64,000 bases of DNA from contig JASXTE010000124.1 in assembly GCA_030280995.1 (NCBI GenBank), forward strand, positions 49,304 to 113,303, written 5' to 3'. The notes under the pieces were generated by a model. The model saw nothing but the letters and a program-made list of their open reading frames with translations, did no database searches and was not told the origin of the DNA. The stretch comes from Hemileia vastatrix. Taxonomy: Eukaryota > Basidiomycota > Pucciniomycetes > Pucciniales > Zaghouaniaceae. Positions 51,175 to 62,503 of the stretch are shown here, in pieces (position 1 is the first letter of the stretch; each line of letters opens with the position of its first letter). A program made the translations under genes and the position numbers.

Positions 51175-52351
51175 GTGTGAAATACAATACGTTTTACGGT
51201 ATAAATGGTAGGAAAGTGCCCGACTGGCTTGTGAAGTGAAAATCTCACCACTGCAGTGAATCGATCGATGTATATGGGCAGTTCTGCCTCGCCTCTCTTA
51301 GCAGCAGCACCAGCTGCAGCAACAACAACAACTACCTCTAATATGACTCACACTAGTTTTGCTTGCTCAGGTATGAATGAGTCACCCTTTAGCTTGTCTT
51401 GGAAAATGGTCACGCTTGGTCTCTCTCTTCCTACACTCTTGGGACAAGTTAACTCTTTACTACACTTTTTGAATGTAGCGTCTTTACCATCCTTTCAATT
51501 GGGCGGAATTGATGCAATGTCTCTACAATTTTCCTTGTTGTCTTTAGATGGCGCTTGAAAAGTGGGCTAATTTTTTTTCTTTTTGGAGGGAAAGATCCGG
51601 CTAAAAAGGACTATTCTTGTACTGTGTGCAACAGCTGGCTCAATTTCGACATGAGCAGGCCAATTTTTTATTTTATCCTTCATCGTCGCCTGGAAGAATT
51701 TTTTCTTCTTCCTTCTTTAACCTCTATGCTTTCGAAATATTTACACAGACGAAGATAATGTCACACATGCATACACATGTGGCCTCTTTTACACTCGTCT
51801 GATATTCTCTTCGTACCCTCTGGTAGATCTTTTGTTTTTGGGCACTTGTGTATTGTTGAATTCTCTGTTGCATTTAAATGGGTAATTTTTCTTTTCATGT
51901 TTATGCAATTGAAATGCTAATTTTCAATACGTGACGTTCTTTGAAATATCCTAGAACAGATCTTATTTACCTTGACTTTTATTCGTTGACAAAATTAACC
52001 TTTGCCAGTACTCATTAGTGACAGAATATTAGCACTGTTCACCTTCCTGATGCTGACCAAAACAAGTGGAGTTTGAAATGATCAGCTTTACATTCAATTT
52101 AGCTGTCACGAGTTGATACCAATCGACGTAATGGAAAAAAATCATTATCACAAATTGACTTTTCTAAAAATGGTGCACGAGTCTCATTGTATTGATCGCA
52201 CTTGTCATGTGACTTGGAAATGATAGAAGCGCTGACTGCTCGTGTCTCTGTTTAAACAATTTTCACACTAAAGCTTTCAAAGAAAAAATTAGAGCAAAGT
52301 TCTTTGTGGTCTCTTAAAGTGTTCGAATGCAAGTTGTTGTTGTTGTTTTTA
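51175..52351. other. Intergenic between reticulon and receptor cluster
   Basis: About 1.2 kb. It holds the reticulon promoter and may hold 5' exons or a signal-peptide exon of the first receptor gene. Frames at 51256-51558 and 51555-51802 have no family signature. Confidence 0.4.
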
Positions 52352-53785
52352 ATGGGTGACATTCGACTTTGCTGTGCATATACTTACCTGGGATACTTGA
52401 CCCTTGAAGGTAGAGAATTTTCGGGTTCCTGGTCAGGACCAGTGAACAAAGCTATTTCATACATCACAGCCAAGTCTAACTACAGTGTTTCAATACGATC
52501 TGAAGAAGATGGAATGGGAAGTATGGTTGATTCATCGAAGAAACTGTATGATGGATGCATCGGACGACTTCAAGCAAATCTCTCTGATGTGATGATGCAG
52601 TTCTCAACATACCCTTTGGATGCAAGTAACATTCAACAAGGTGACATTGTTTACGATACAGCTATTGGAATGTCCTCTGCTTACTATCCAAGTTATGATA
52701 ATGTCAAATCAATGCAAGTTGAATCGTACTTTCAATCCTTTTCAATTGAAGTTTACCTACTTTGTCTACTCACAGTTCTAGTACTGTTCTTACTCATGAA
52801 GATAAAATTGAAAATCATCTATGCTAATAATATACTTTTTCAACAGAACATCAGAACAAAAAGAACCTGGAAAAGTAAACTGTTCAGGAAAAATCATCAT
52901 TCTCTGTTCTATCTAATCACACATCTCACTCGATATGGTTCTATTGTCAGAACAAATGGTATATTCAACAAATTAAATTTTCTCATTTCATCTTTTTTCT
53001 CTCTGGTTGTTTTGCACTACTTTTCTTCGAGCATTAAAACTGACATGGTATCTACTACACCACCTGACATCTTCGAATCATACCAACAACTCCTGGATAA
53101 TCAAGTCTATGTGACATTTTCATATGGTGATAATTCATACTTTGAATTCAAATTTGCACCAAATGGTTCACTTGAGAAGAAACTTTGGGATAGAACGATT
53201 GTCAATCGTAGTTCAGAAGAAATATTTTCAACTGTTACCAACAGGAAAGAAACTGCTCGAGCATTCAAACGAATGGCACTACGTCAACAAGTACTAATTG
53301 TGGATAAAATGTTTGCACTTCAAAGTCGTATGACTGTCTGTCCTGTCTGGTGTGATAGTAAGTTATATGAGCGATTTAAAATGTTCTACCAAGCTGAAGA
53401 TGCACCTAGAATATGGCCAGCCTTTCGACAGGACAAATCAGCAAAAAAGAACATCAAAGGACTTATCTATTCTGGTCATTTCATAGGCCGAGCATTAGAA
53501 CATTTTCGCCGAAGACTCTCCTTGTACATGGAAATGGGTTTTGTCAATCACTTTTTTTGGGAATCATACAATACACCATTTGAATTGTTTGGTAAACCAG
53601 ATCCCCAATCTTATGACGATATTCGCACTTGTTTGAACGATGGTATAAAAATGGTCGACGTTCAATTGGAAGCATTCAAGTTGGACAACATGAGGAACTT
53701 CATGCTGGTTAGTTTGTTCATCATCATTTGCTTATCTTTAATCCTTTTAGGTGAAAAAACAGTTCATCTCTATTTTGGTCTGTGA
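52352..53785 (+). CDS. Divergent ionotropic-receptor-like protein (cluster gene 1)
   Basis: Open frame of 477 residues from the first in-frame ATG at 52352. The frame stays open upstream of it (KLLLLFLMGDIRLCCA looks like a signal peptide core), so the true start may lie in an upstream exon. The layout matches iGluR/IR channels: an S1-like ligand-binding half (YLGYLTLEGREFSGSWSG), a first membrane helix (VYLLCLLTVLVLFLLM), and a second membrane region (LISSFFSLVVLHYFSSSIKT). Then follow TTPPDIFESYQQLLDNQVYV, resembling the post-M3 stretch and start of S2 in IRs, a long S2, and a last helix (MLVSLFIIICLSLILL). Glutamate-binding residues are not recognisable. The family is known for chemosensory cation channels; function here is inferred. 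It is clearly different from the three related copies downstream. Confidence 0.5.
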   Translation: MGDIRLCCAYTYLGYLTLEGREFSGSWSGPVNKAISYITAKSNYSVSIRSEEDGMGSMVDSSKKLYDGCIGRLQANLSDVMMQFSTYPLDASNIQQGDIVYDTAIGMSSAYYPSYDNVKSMQVESYFQSFSIEVYLLCLLTVLVLFLLMKIKLKIIYANNILFQQNIRTKRTWKSKLFRKNHHSLFYLITHLTRYGSIVRTNGIFNKLNFLISSFFSLVVLHYFSSSIKTDMVSTTPPDIFESYQQLLDNQVYVTFSYGDNSYFEFKFAPNGSLEKKLWDRTIVNRSSEEIFSTVTNRKETARAFKRMALRQQVLIVDKMFALQSRMTVCPVWCDSKLYERFKMFYQAEDAPRIWPAFRQDKSAKKNIKGLIYSGHFIGRALEHFRRRLSLYMEMGFVNHFFWESYNTPFELFGKPDPQSYDDIRTCLNDGIKMVDVQLEAFKLDNMRNFMLVSLFIIICLSLILLGEKTVHLYFGL

Positions 53786-54317
53786 CTGAAAAATGTGAAT
53801 TCAATGAAATAATGATCATTCGATTGTTGCTTTGGCAACGAAGACAACCAAAGTCACACACTCTTATGACTTATGTTTGCTGTCCTTTCACAGTCAACAA
53901 GATTAATTTGATGAAAATAGGATTCATGATGACAACAAATAATTTCTATTCAAATTTTGAACAATTGTCTGGTTACGTAAAGATCAAAACTTATAATAAG
54001 CAGTCAACTAATTAAAGTTGAATAAAGACTATTGTTTTTATCCTGCACAACTTCTTTTGATCGATAGAGAACGAATGTCAATTCGCTCAGTGAATTGAGT
54101 AATCGATGATGATTTTGTACTTTCAATACATGTAAGAATTATCAGTAGATCGTCAAATCACGATAAAGGTCTAACCCAATCGATCGAATAGACATAATAA
54201 ACATTCATCTATAGCTTTCACAATCAGTTGTGATCATGTTTCTATGTTTGAGGGACTCAAAATAGAACTGCGAGAATCATCAGACAGTTTGCAACAGACT
54301 CGAATAGATTCAACATC
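53786..54317. other. Spacer within receptor cluster
   Basis: AATAAA at 54021-54026 may end gene 1. Sequence at 54041-54110 is closely repeated at about 56232-56300, ahead of copy B, showing that duplications include upstream flank. A segment at about 53815-53950 resembles 60033-60180. Confidence 0.5.
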
Positions 54318-55840
54318 ATGTCTCTTAGGTTGTGCTATGGAAGTGTCATCGAAGGCAAATTTGATGAAGAGATGAGCAAAGAAATTCCTTCGTGGTTTTC
54401 CTACATCGCCAAGTGAGTATAATCATAGATGTAACCAGTTCGTGAATAACTGATTCAACGATTAATTGACTTTTCAACAGTTATACGTTAAAAAATGAAT
54501 CCTTAAATTGTGTTTTTGATGTTATCAATGGCAAAGCTGACATTCACATTGGTTCTTTTTGGATATATCCTGATGTTGAGGATGGAGATAACCTGACCCA
54601 ATACTCAATATTTGAGTCATCTAAAATGGCAATTCTCAGTTCTTACTCTAAGGTTTTAAATGATCATGTATCATTGGAACCCATTAATCCTGTGGCAATG
54701 GACACAATCACCTTTGTCTTGATGATCCTGATGTATCTTACCTGGTGTATTCTACCTCACATTGGTTACAATTTGAATCAACTTGCAAGATCAATCATCC
54801 TCAACAAACCAAGTCATTCGACAACAATCAATTCTTCAATTTACAATTATTTCTTCATGATGATGAAATTCTCACCTGCTTTCGTCGTGAACAAATTTGC
54901 TTGCTTAGACAATTCTCGTCCTGGCAAAAGAAGGATTGTGTTTGCCCTGTTGTCGCTTTTGGTTATGATGAAACACCTGATCTATTCGGTTTGCTTGAAG
55001 ACCGATTCCGTCATCTACAATCCACCTTTCATCATCGACTCTTACTCTAAAATTCTAGATTTAAAAGTTTACGTGTATGTCTTAGGAGTAATTGACTTTG
55101 ATATGACAGCTATGTCCAATTCAAAAGCTGAAAAAGCCTTCATAGATGAGTATAGTTCTACCGTGGGAAGTATCTTTGGCATAGACTCGATTATTGAAGA
55201 TAAAAGGGCACATTATTTTTTCGGTCAGCGTTTGGTTTACTTAGGTCCAAAGGAAAATATTGATATGGTAAGACACGAATCTTGTCTAGATGCTTTGGAA
55301 GAGTGGAGTGATGGTAAAGTGAGCAGGTCTCTGCTTCGAACATCCGTCACTCAAGTTGACTCTGAAAATTTCATGCAACAAATTGCTTTCACTAAAAACT
55401 TTGACAAGAGACCTGATGCCAAGAGAATTGTCACCAAGGTTCGTTCGATGTATTTGGAATACAAGTTAGTTCAAGCTTATGAACGCATTATAAAAGACAC
55501 TTATGAACAATACCAAGAGGCGTGGACACGAAGTTTGTCCAAAGGACTGGCCACTTGGCATCAGATTAGTCAGTTTCAAGAGCAATGTGAATATGATAGT
55601 TACGATCCACAAATCACTTACTCAGACAAACTCACCATCTTTCAATTGTCGACAACTTTCAAAGTTTTCTATCTCATCTTCGCTGCATTTGTTGTTCTAA
55701 TCGCTGAGATGCATTATGGCAAATCGGCAACTAATCGTGTTTGTCCTGGTAAACTCTCAAAGCGCACCTCACGTAGAACAAGATGTTCTACAAATATGAA
55801 ACAAAATCAATTCCCTCCTTCAACAGTCAAAGTATATTGA
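54318..55840 (+). CDS. Ionotropic-receptor-like protein, intact copy A
   Basis: Two exons, 54318-54412 and 54481-55840 (donor gtgagt, acceptor caacag), give 484 residues. S1-like start: RLCYGSVIEGKFDEEMSKEI, then NGKADIHIGSFWIYPD, the part corresponding to the G-x-A-D-x-x-x-G block of IRs. First membrane helix at about 107-127 (FVLMILMYLTWCILPHIGY), second about 187-207 (IVFALLSLLVMMKHLIYSVC), followed by NPPFIIDSYSKILDLKVYVY (start of S2). The last helix is VFYLIFAAFVVLIAEM, with a short basic tail. No signal peptide is seen; an in-frame stop lies upstream of the ATG region, so an unseen 5' exon is possible. This copy has no breaks, and it is the reference for copies B and C. Confidence 0.55.
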
Positions 55841-56484
55841 TTGATGGAGGTCTAATTCATCTTCAAATGATGAGATCACTTTACTTTCCCGAAGCTTACA
55901 TCCTTTGACCATCTCGGATTTCAATCAATTTGCACCCAATTGATAATTTGGAGCACATAGATTCAAACAAAGCAACAACCATCAATCCAAGTTGATGATG
56001 ACAATCCAATTGTGATTATGCCAACATCGACAATTAAAGTCACACACTACTCTCACCCTTTTTAACTGTCCACTGTGGCTAATTCACTGCATTCGAGAAT
56101 TAATCAACCCAATGAAAAGAGAAATTTTAGTGAAAACAAAAACAAAAAGTTTTTGAATAATTTCTGTCTGTCATCAGTAACTGATCAATGACAAGGATAA
56201 TTGATAAATTTTCGATAGGACTATTGTTTTTATCTTGCACAACTTCCTTTGACCGATAGATAATGAATGTCAATTCGCTCAGTGAATAAGCTAATAAGTG
56301 ATCGATGATGTACATTGTACATTCATTACATGTAAAAATGATTAGCATATGGTCGAATCGTGACGAAGGTCCGACTCGATCGAATAGACATAAAAAATAT
56401 TCACCAGTTTTATTTCGAAGGACTCAGAATAGAACAACAAGAATCATCAGACACCTTGCGACAAACTCGAATAGATTCAACATC
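55841..56484. other. Spacer between copies A and B
   Basis: Contains duplicated upstream flank (about 56232-56340 resembles 54041-54135). An open stretch ending at the copy-B start (GPTRSNRHKKYSP...) is in frame with it but also with no known domain. Confidence 0.45.
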
Positions 56485-57316
56485 ATGTCCATGAAGTTGT
56501 GCTTTGGAAGTGAGTGAATAGACAAAGAATATATCGAAAAGATGAGCGAAGAAATTAACTCATGGTTTTCTTACATCGCCAAGTAAGTATCATCAGCCAT
56601 CCAACCAATTTGCCAATGACTTATTCGATGATTGATTGACTTTTTCAACAGTTCTTCGTTATCAATCCAAGATGCTTGTCTAGTCTAGATCTTGATCTTG
56701 TCTAGATGCTTTGAAAGAGTGGAGTAATGGTAAAGTGAGCAATTCTCTGCTTCGAACATCCGTCACTCAAGTTGACTCTGAAAATTTCATGCGACAAATT
56801 GTCTTCTCTAAAAACTTTGACAAGAGACCTGATGCCAAGAGAATTGTCACCAAGGTTCGTTCGATGTATTTGGAATACAAGTTAGTTCAAGCTTATGAAC
56901 GCATTTCAAGCGACATTCATGGAAAATATCAAGAGGCTTGGACACGAAATTTGTCAAGAGGACTGGCGACTTGGGAACAATTTAGTGAGTTTCAAGCAAA
57001 TTGTGCATATGATAATTACGATCCTCAAATCACTTACTCGCACAAACTCACCATCTTTCAATTGTCGACAACTTTCAAAGTCTTTTATCTTATTCTCTCG
57101 GCATTTTTCGTTCTAATCGCTGAGATGCATTATGGCAGAACTAATCGTGCTTGTCCTGGATACACTGGAAAAGATACACTGGCCCATCACGAGTACTTTG
57201 GGCTGCTTACAACGGGTCATGTTGCTACTTCATCCCAATTAGCATCAACCAACTCGACAAATTTTCCTGCCTCAGATTTCAAGCACCAAGAAACAAAAAT
57301 CAAACAATATTGGTAA
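56485..57316 (+). pseudogene. Ionotropic-receptor-like copy B, internally deleted
   Basis: Exon-1-like sequence (56485-56582) starts MSMKLCFGSE and hits a stop at 56515-56517. The donor (gtaagt at 56583) and acceptor (caacag ending 56651) are still present. Exon 2 keeps only about 40 bp of its 5' end, then jumps at about 56690 to sequence matching the S2 half of copy A (ALKEWSNGKVSNSLLRTSVT onward). Roughly 0.75 kb, including both inner membrane helices, is missing. The 3' end also departs from A and C after MHYGRTNRACPG. A non-functional relic is the best reading. Confidence 0.75.
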
Positions 57317-57428
57317 GAAACGACATCTTCATCAAGTTTAATTCAGATAATAGTGACATTTGTAATGGTAGTTCATCGGTCCGTCGGTTCGACTAAATCC
57401 AAAAACTGTTTAATGCAGGTATCACAAG

Positions 57429-57848
57429 ATGAACTTAACATGTCTTTATTTAAGTGACATAATCTTGAGCAATTGCTCTTATCCTGCAGAACAAAACGAA
57501 AATCAAACAATATTGGTAGAAAATGACATCTTCATCAAGTGTCAGTCAGATAACAGTGACATTTGTGACTGCACTGTCCGTCTTATTAGAACAAATAATT
57601 CATCAAAACCCATAGATGGAATCTCGAGAGAAATTGAAATGTATGGAAATACTATTTTAGCCGACAAAATGTTCAAAGAAGATCCACCGAAAAGAGATTC
57701 AAAATGGGTGATTATCATTGTATCCATCATTGTGCTCGGTTCGTTTATTCTTGCATTTGTATTAATTTGCAAATTGATAGAAAACAGAAAATCTTTTGAC
57801 GTACCAACAATTGTTCCATCCAATAAAAGAAAACATCCTTATATGTAA
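57429..57848 (+). CDS. Hypothetical single-pass membrane protein (139 aa)
   Basis: ATG-initiated frame. Residues 1-90 hold several Cys and N-glycosylation sequons (NCS, NQT, NNSS), followed by a membrane helix at about 94-116 (WVIIIVSIIVLGSFILAFVLICKLI) and a short basic tail. This looks like a type I protein, although a signal peptide is not obvious at the start. A diverged copy of about 80 bp of its exon (coding NENQTILVENDIFIK) is found upstream at about 57285-57370, fused to the tail of receptor copy B. Family not recognised. An acceptor-like site (tgcag at about 57418) suggests it could be the 3' exon of a longer gene. Confidence 0.35.
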   Translation: MNLTCLYLSDIILSNCSYPAEQNENQTILVENDIFIKCQSDNSDICDCTVRLIRTNNSSKPIDGISREIEMYGNTILADKMFKEDPPKRDSKWVIIIVSIIVLGSFILAFVLICKLIENRKSFDVPTIVPSNKRKHPYM

Positions 57849-60522
57849 TTATTCATTAAGTGCGCTTAATGATGATTTGTGTGATGATGAAATTCATTTG
57901 ATCCTCACAAAAAATCCTCAAATGAAGGCATTTTCGAAGGAATATAGATTAATGTTGATTTGAAATTCGAAGAAAAAAAATTCTTTGGTGACTGGTACTT
58001 TTCATATCAATTGTTGTAGTTATTTGGGTTTTGATTATTCCATCATTGATTTATCAATTGAGGGAAAAAAGTAATCTGCTGTATTCTTGTAATCGATTGA
58101 CGAAGTTAATTGAGTGGAGATATGTGTAATGGATTTATCCAAAAATATCATGGAAAAAATTAGGCCAATATGGAACTTGCTTCATAGCTTACTGTTGGTC
58201 CTTTCATATTTGATGAAAGGAAGAATGGCATGAACGTTGAGAGTTGAAAATTGTTGTAGGCAGACCAAAATACTCGTTGTGGACCGATATACGTTTTGTT
58301 ACACAGACCAGACTTTGTTTTTTCGCAGATCTCGAAAGATTCGACTGACTAAATGAGTAAATGGATAAGTGCTCTGGTTTCAGCACGATATTTTTCCAAC
58401 TTCAAGCATGGAATTGAATTTACTGGCCAAGACAAATTTATCAAGAGCCATGATCTTGATGACTTTTTGTGATGGATCAGACGATGGACAGATGAGTTTA
58501 TGGCATTCTTCACTTTACTTGTTCATCTCTCATGTTTCACCTCACAACTCAACACTTACACTCACTCGTTAGCACATGGAAACAAGTGGCTACCGATTTG
58601 AATGCGCATGAACAGTCGCAGTAGATCATCGACAGAAGAAGTAAAATGACTTGTTGCATGCAGAAGAGCCAGACGATAAAATTCTTATGTTGATATTTCA
58701 TCTCTGTAAACATTGTTATTTCATCTGTTCTCGCCCATCATCATGAGTAACTGCTATTGTTATCATCACAATGGTAAGAAAAACATCCTGTCAGACGAAA
58801 ATCTGCAATTACAATTACTCAAGGAATAACAAAGAACCTTCAATGTCATCGAGTGTAGAGCATTCAGTTTGACTCATTTCAAATCACTGAATAAACTTTA
58901 AATTATTACAATACTTCTTTTCATTGATATTAAAATGAAATATTTGCTAGGTAATAGTGAATTCAAGTCACAAAAAAGTCAATTCTTTTAATTTGATAAT
59001 CGTTTGATTCATGATTGATACTTTGTGATGACTGAATGACAAGATGTGATATGAACGATTACAATGACATCACTGATTACATCAACATCAACGGTTACAA
59101 TAACATCAGTGTTAACAAGGCACTTGAATAGACAGGAATCAAAGCAGACAACAGAGCAAAATACAGACACTAATATCATCCTTCATCTTCCATGATTACA
59201 TTGGAGGTACACTGTTTAAGCCTCAAATGTTTTCAAAACAGAGAATAACGAGCTACAAAATGGATAAATGAAAAGAACTACTCAATCTAAACAACTGCAA
59301 ACGTCATTTCCTGGCATGAAATGTTTGCAATTTCGATTGCACACACTTTGTGTCACACTTTGACTTCATGAAGGAAGAAGAAAACAAGAACAAAAACATA
59401 AAAATTTGACACACACACACATGACAAATCAGTTGGAATTGTGTTGAAAAATGACCATCATCAAACTTGATTTACTCCATCATCGATTACATTTGAACAA
59501 TCTTACTGCCCTCTTAATCGTTATATTCTTCCTGGGTTTATTTTTTTCTCTTATTCTAACCCTTTAAATTCTGATGCAACTATACAATAGAGAAGCAGAT
59601 CAGTCAGAACTAAATATATTGAGCTTTACCGATCACACAAAAATAACACAAGTTACACACAGTTACGTTTTTTCAAGTGCGAATCTTTTCTTAATTCCTG
59701 ATTTATTTTCACATGATCCTCGACCTTTAGAACTTTTGAACTTTGCCATTAAATGATGCACAATTATCCTGAAGAATTATGAAAGTGAGTTAAGTACTTT
59801 GCATGCATATACGGTAGAACTAAATCAAACCAACTCAGTGTCTGAAAAATTGAATGAAATCAGAATGATGTTCTAGTCACTTTTCGTGTTAAAGGAGAAT
59901 GATTGATGGTGCAGTGTTTAGCTCAGCCAATGGTATGAAAAACATTCAATTGTGTAATCATGTTCAAGATACAGTAGTTATGGTAACTGATCAATTTAAC
60001 TAAGGGAGCAACAGTCAATCCAAGTTTAGATTGTGACCATTCAATCGTCAGTTTGGCAACACAGACGACAAAGGTCACAAATCGATCTGACTGTTATTCA
60101 CCGTCCACAATCAATAGTTGATGAAAACAATGAAAATAGGAATCATGGCAATAATGTTGTTATTATAATTTCTATTCAGCTTGTCGACAATTGCTTTTTC
60201 TTGGAAATTTCGTTCCGTCTGATAATTAGAAATTGATCAATCCGAGTCAATTATAAACCATTGTCTTTATCTCATTTCAAATCGATCAGTGATTGCATTG
60301 GTGGTTGATCAATGACTTTTCACATTCGATTAATGAGAAAATGATTGGCATTCATTCGAAACAATTGCTCAATCCTCAATTTATTGAGAAGATCTATTGT
60401 TTTGCTTGCAGACTTTTCATTCGACTGAAGTTCAAAACCAAGTTGTTTTTTTCAGTAGAGACCTAAGAACGAACTGACAGAATTGTCAAACAGTTGGTCA
60501 CCGATTGTAAAGAACGAGAATC
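57849..60522. other. Long spacer with duplication relics
   Basis: About 2.7 kb. A - strand stretch at about 58252-58290 matches + strand 57178-57214 in inverted orientation. Sequence at 60033-60180 resembles 53815-53950. No gene is supported. Confidence 0.45.
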
Positions 60523-62080
60523 ATGTCCAGTAAGGTGTGCTATGGAAGCATCTGGTTTAAATACGAATATGAGGGAATGATGATGAAAGAAGTAGAATCA
60601 TGGTTTTCATTCATCGCCAAGTAAGTATCACCAGGCAACCAACTAGTTTTCCAATGACTCTCAATGATCCAATGATTGATTAACTTTTTCAACAGTTATT
60701 CGATATATGGATATGATGGAGGATGGAGACAATGTTTTCGTGATGTCAAAGATGGAAAAGCTGACATTCACATTGGTTTTTTCTGGTCCTACCCGAATGC
60801 TGACTTTGGTGATAACCTGACTCAATACACAATATTCGACTCATCTAAAATGGCAATTCTAAGCTCTTACACAGAGGATTCAAATGATCATCTATCTTTG
60901 AAGCCTATTAATCCTTTGGCAATGGACACCATCACCAGTCTCTTGATGATCCTGATGTACCTCATCTGGTGCATCCTGCCTCACATTGGTTACAATTTGA
61001 CTCAACTTGCAAGATCAATTATCCTCAACAAACCAAGTCATTCGACAACAATCAATTCTTCAATTTACAGGTACTTTTCCATAGTGATGAAGTTCTCACC
61101 TGCTTTCGTCGTGAACATATTCTGTTCTCGTCCAGGCAAAAGGATGATTGTGGCTGCTTTACTCTCACTTTTGGTGATGATGAAACACTTGATCTACATG
61201 GTGTGCTTGAAAACCGATTCCGTCATCTACAATCCACCTTTCATCATCGACTCTTACTCTAAAATACTAGATTTGAAAGTATACGTGGGAGTTTTTGGAG
61301 ACACTGACTTATACCTCAGGCAAAAACAATCCTACAATTCGGAAGATGAAAAAGCCTTCACAGATCTTTACAAGAAGTATCATGCCTCTAAAAAAACCCT
61401 TAAATGTATCTTTAATTGTCGCCCAATTGTCAAAAATAGACAATTCGAAAGTTATTTCATTCGTCGGCGTTTGGTTTATTTCGGCCCGGAGGAAATAATT
61501 GATGATATAAGACACAAATATTGTCTAGATGCTTTGAAAGAGTGGAGTGATGGTAAAGTTAGCAGGTCTCTGTTTCGAACATCCGTCACTCAAGTTGACT
61601 CTGAAAATTTTATGCGTCAAATTGTTTTCTCTAAAAACTTCGAAAAGAGACCAGATGCAAAGAGAATTATGACCAAAGTTCGTTCTATGTATCTGGAGTA
61701 CAAGTTAGTTCAAGGTTATAAACCCATGTCCTCGAACATTCACGAATCATACCCGAAATGCTTGTACACTAAGTTTGTCTAGAGGACTGGCCACTTGGCA
61801 TCAGTTCAATCAATTCCAAGCGAAATGTGCTTATGATAGTTACGATCCTCAGATCACTTACTCAAACAAACTCACCATCTTTCAATTGTCGACAACTTTC
61901 AAAGTTTTCTATCTCATCTTCGCTGCATTTGTTGTTCTAATCGCTGAGATGCATTATGGCAAACCGACAACTAATCGTGTTTGTCCTGGAAAAGCCTCAA
62001 GGCGCATCTTAAGTAGATCAAGATGTTCTACAAAGATGAAACACAATCAATTCCCTTCATCAACAATCAAAGTATATTGA
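60523..62080 (+). pseudogene. Ionotropic-receptor-like copy C, frameshifted near the 3' end
   Basis: Two exons, 60523-60620 and from 60696, give a frame of 394 residues that ends at 61782. It starts MSSKVCYGSIWFKYEYEG with no signal peptide (a stop lies just upstream in frame), then NYSIYGYDGGWRQCFRDVKD, GKADIHIGFFWSYPN, and the same membrane helices as copy A. Within about 61741-61770 the sequence has one extra base relative to copies A and B. The frame is lost after KLVQGYKPMS, and the remaining S2 end and last membrane helix (RGLATWHQFNQ onward) continue in another frame to 62080. The rest of the gene is well preserved, so this is a very young pseudogene or a sequence error. Confidence 0.65.
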
Positions 62081-62503
62081 TTCTGATTAAGGTCTAATTG
62101 ATCTTCACATGTAGTTTTGCAAAGTTTACATCTTTTCACCATTTCAAATTTCAATCAAACACACTATCAGCACCCGGTCTGAGAGAGTTGAGGAGTTGAT
62201 TGTCATCTTGTACTTTGTATAAGTATAATAAAGTAAATCATCGTGTATCGGTGAATTCAAGTATGAAGTTGTCGGATACTGTGTGTTGATAGCTTTTTGA
62301 GGAAAAGCTCTCAACTGAGCAGAGTAAGACTCTTCGTTAGTATAATATTGCAATTGCTCATGAAATCAAGAGTGCGTTCAAGTCCTTGATTAAGTATCAA
62401 ATAAATTTATTACAAAATGCAAATACGTTGAGATACGGAGTCAAGTGACTGGTGAACAATTGAAGTAAGAGTGAACACACATGAATGTGAGACATTATTT
62501 GAT
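62081..62503. other. Intergenic between receptor copy C and the ABCC gene
   Basis: Convergent 3' flanks, about 420 bp; nothing coding was recognised. Confidence 0.4.

Noticed and set aside
53782..54015. 77-codon + strand frame after receptor gene 1
   Set aside because: Probably 3' UTR; the related region at 60033 does not preserve the frame.
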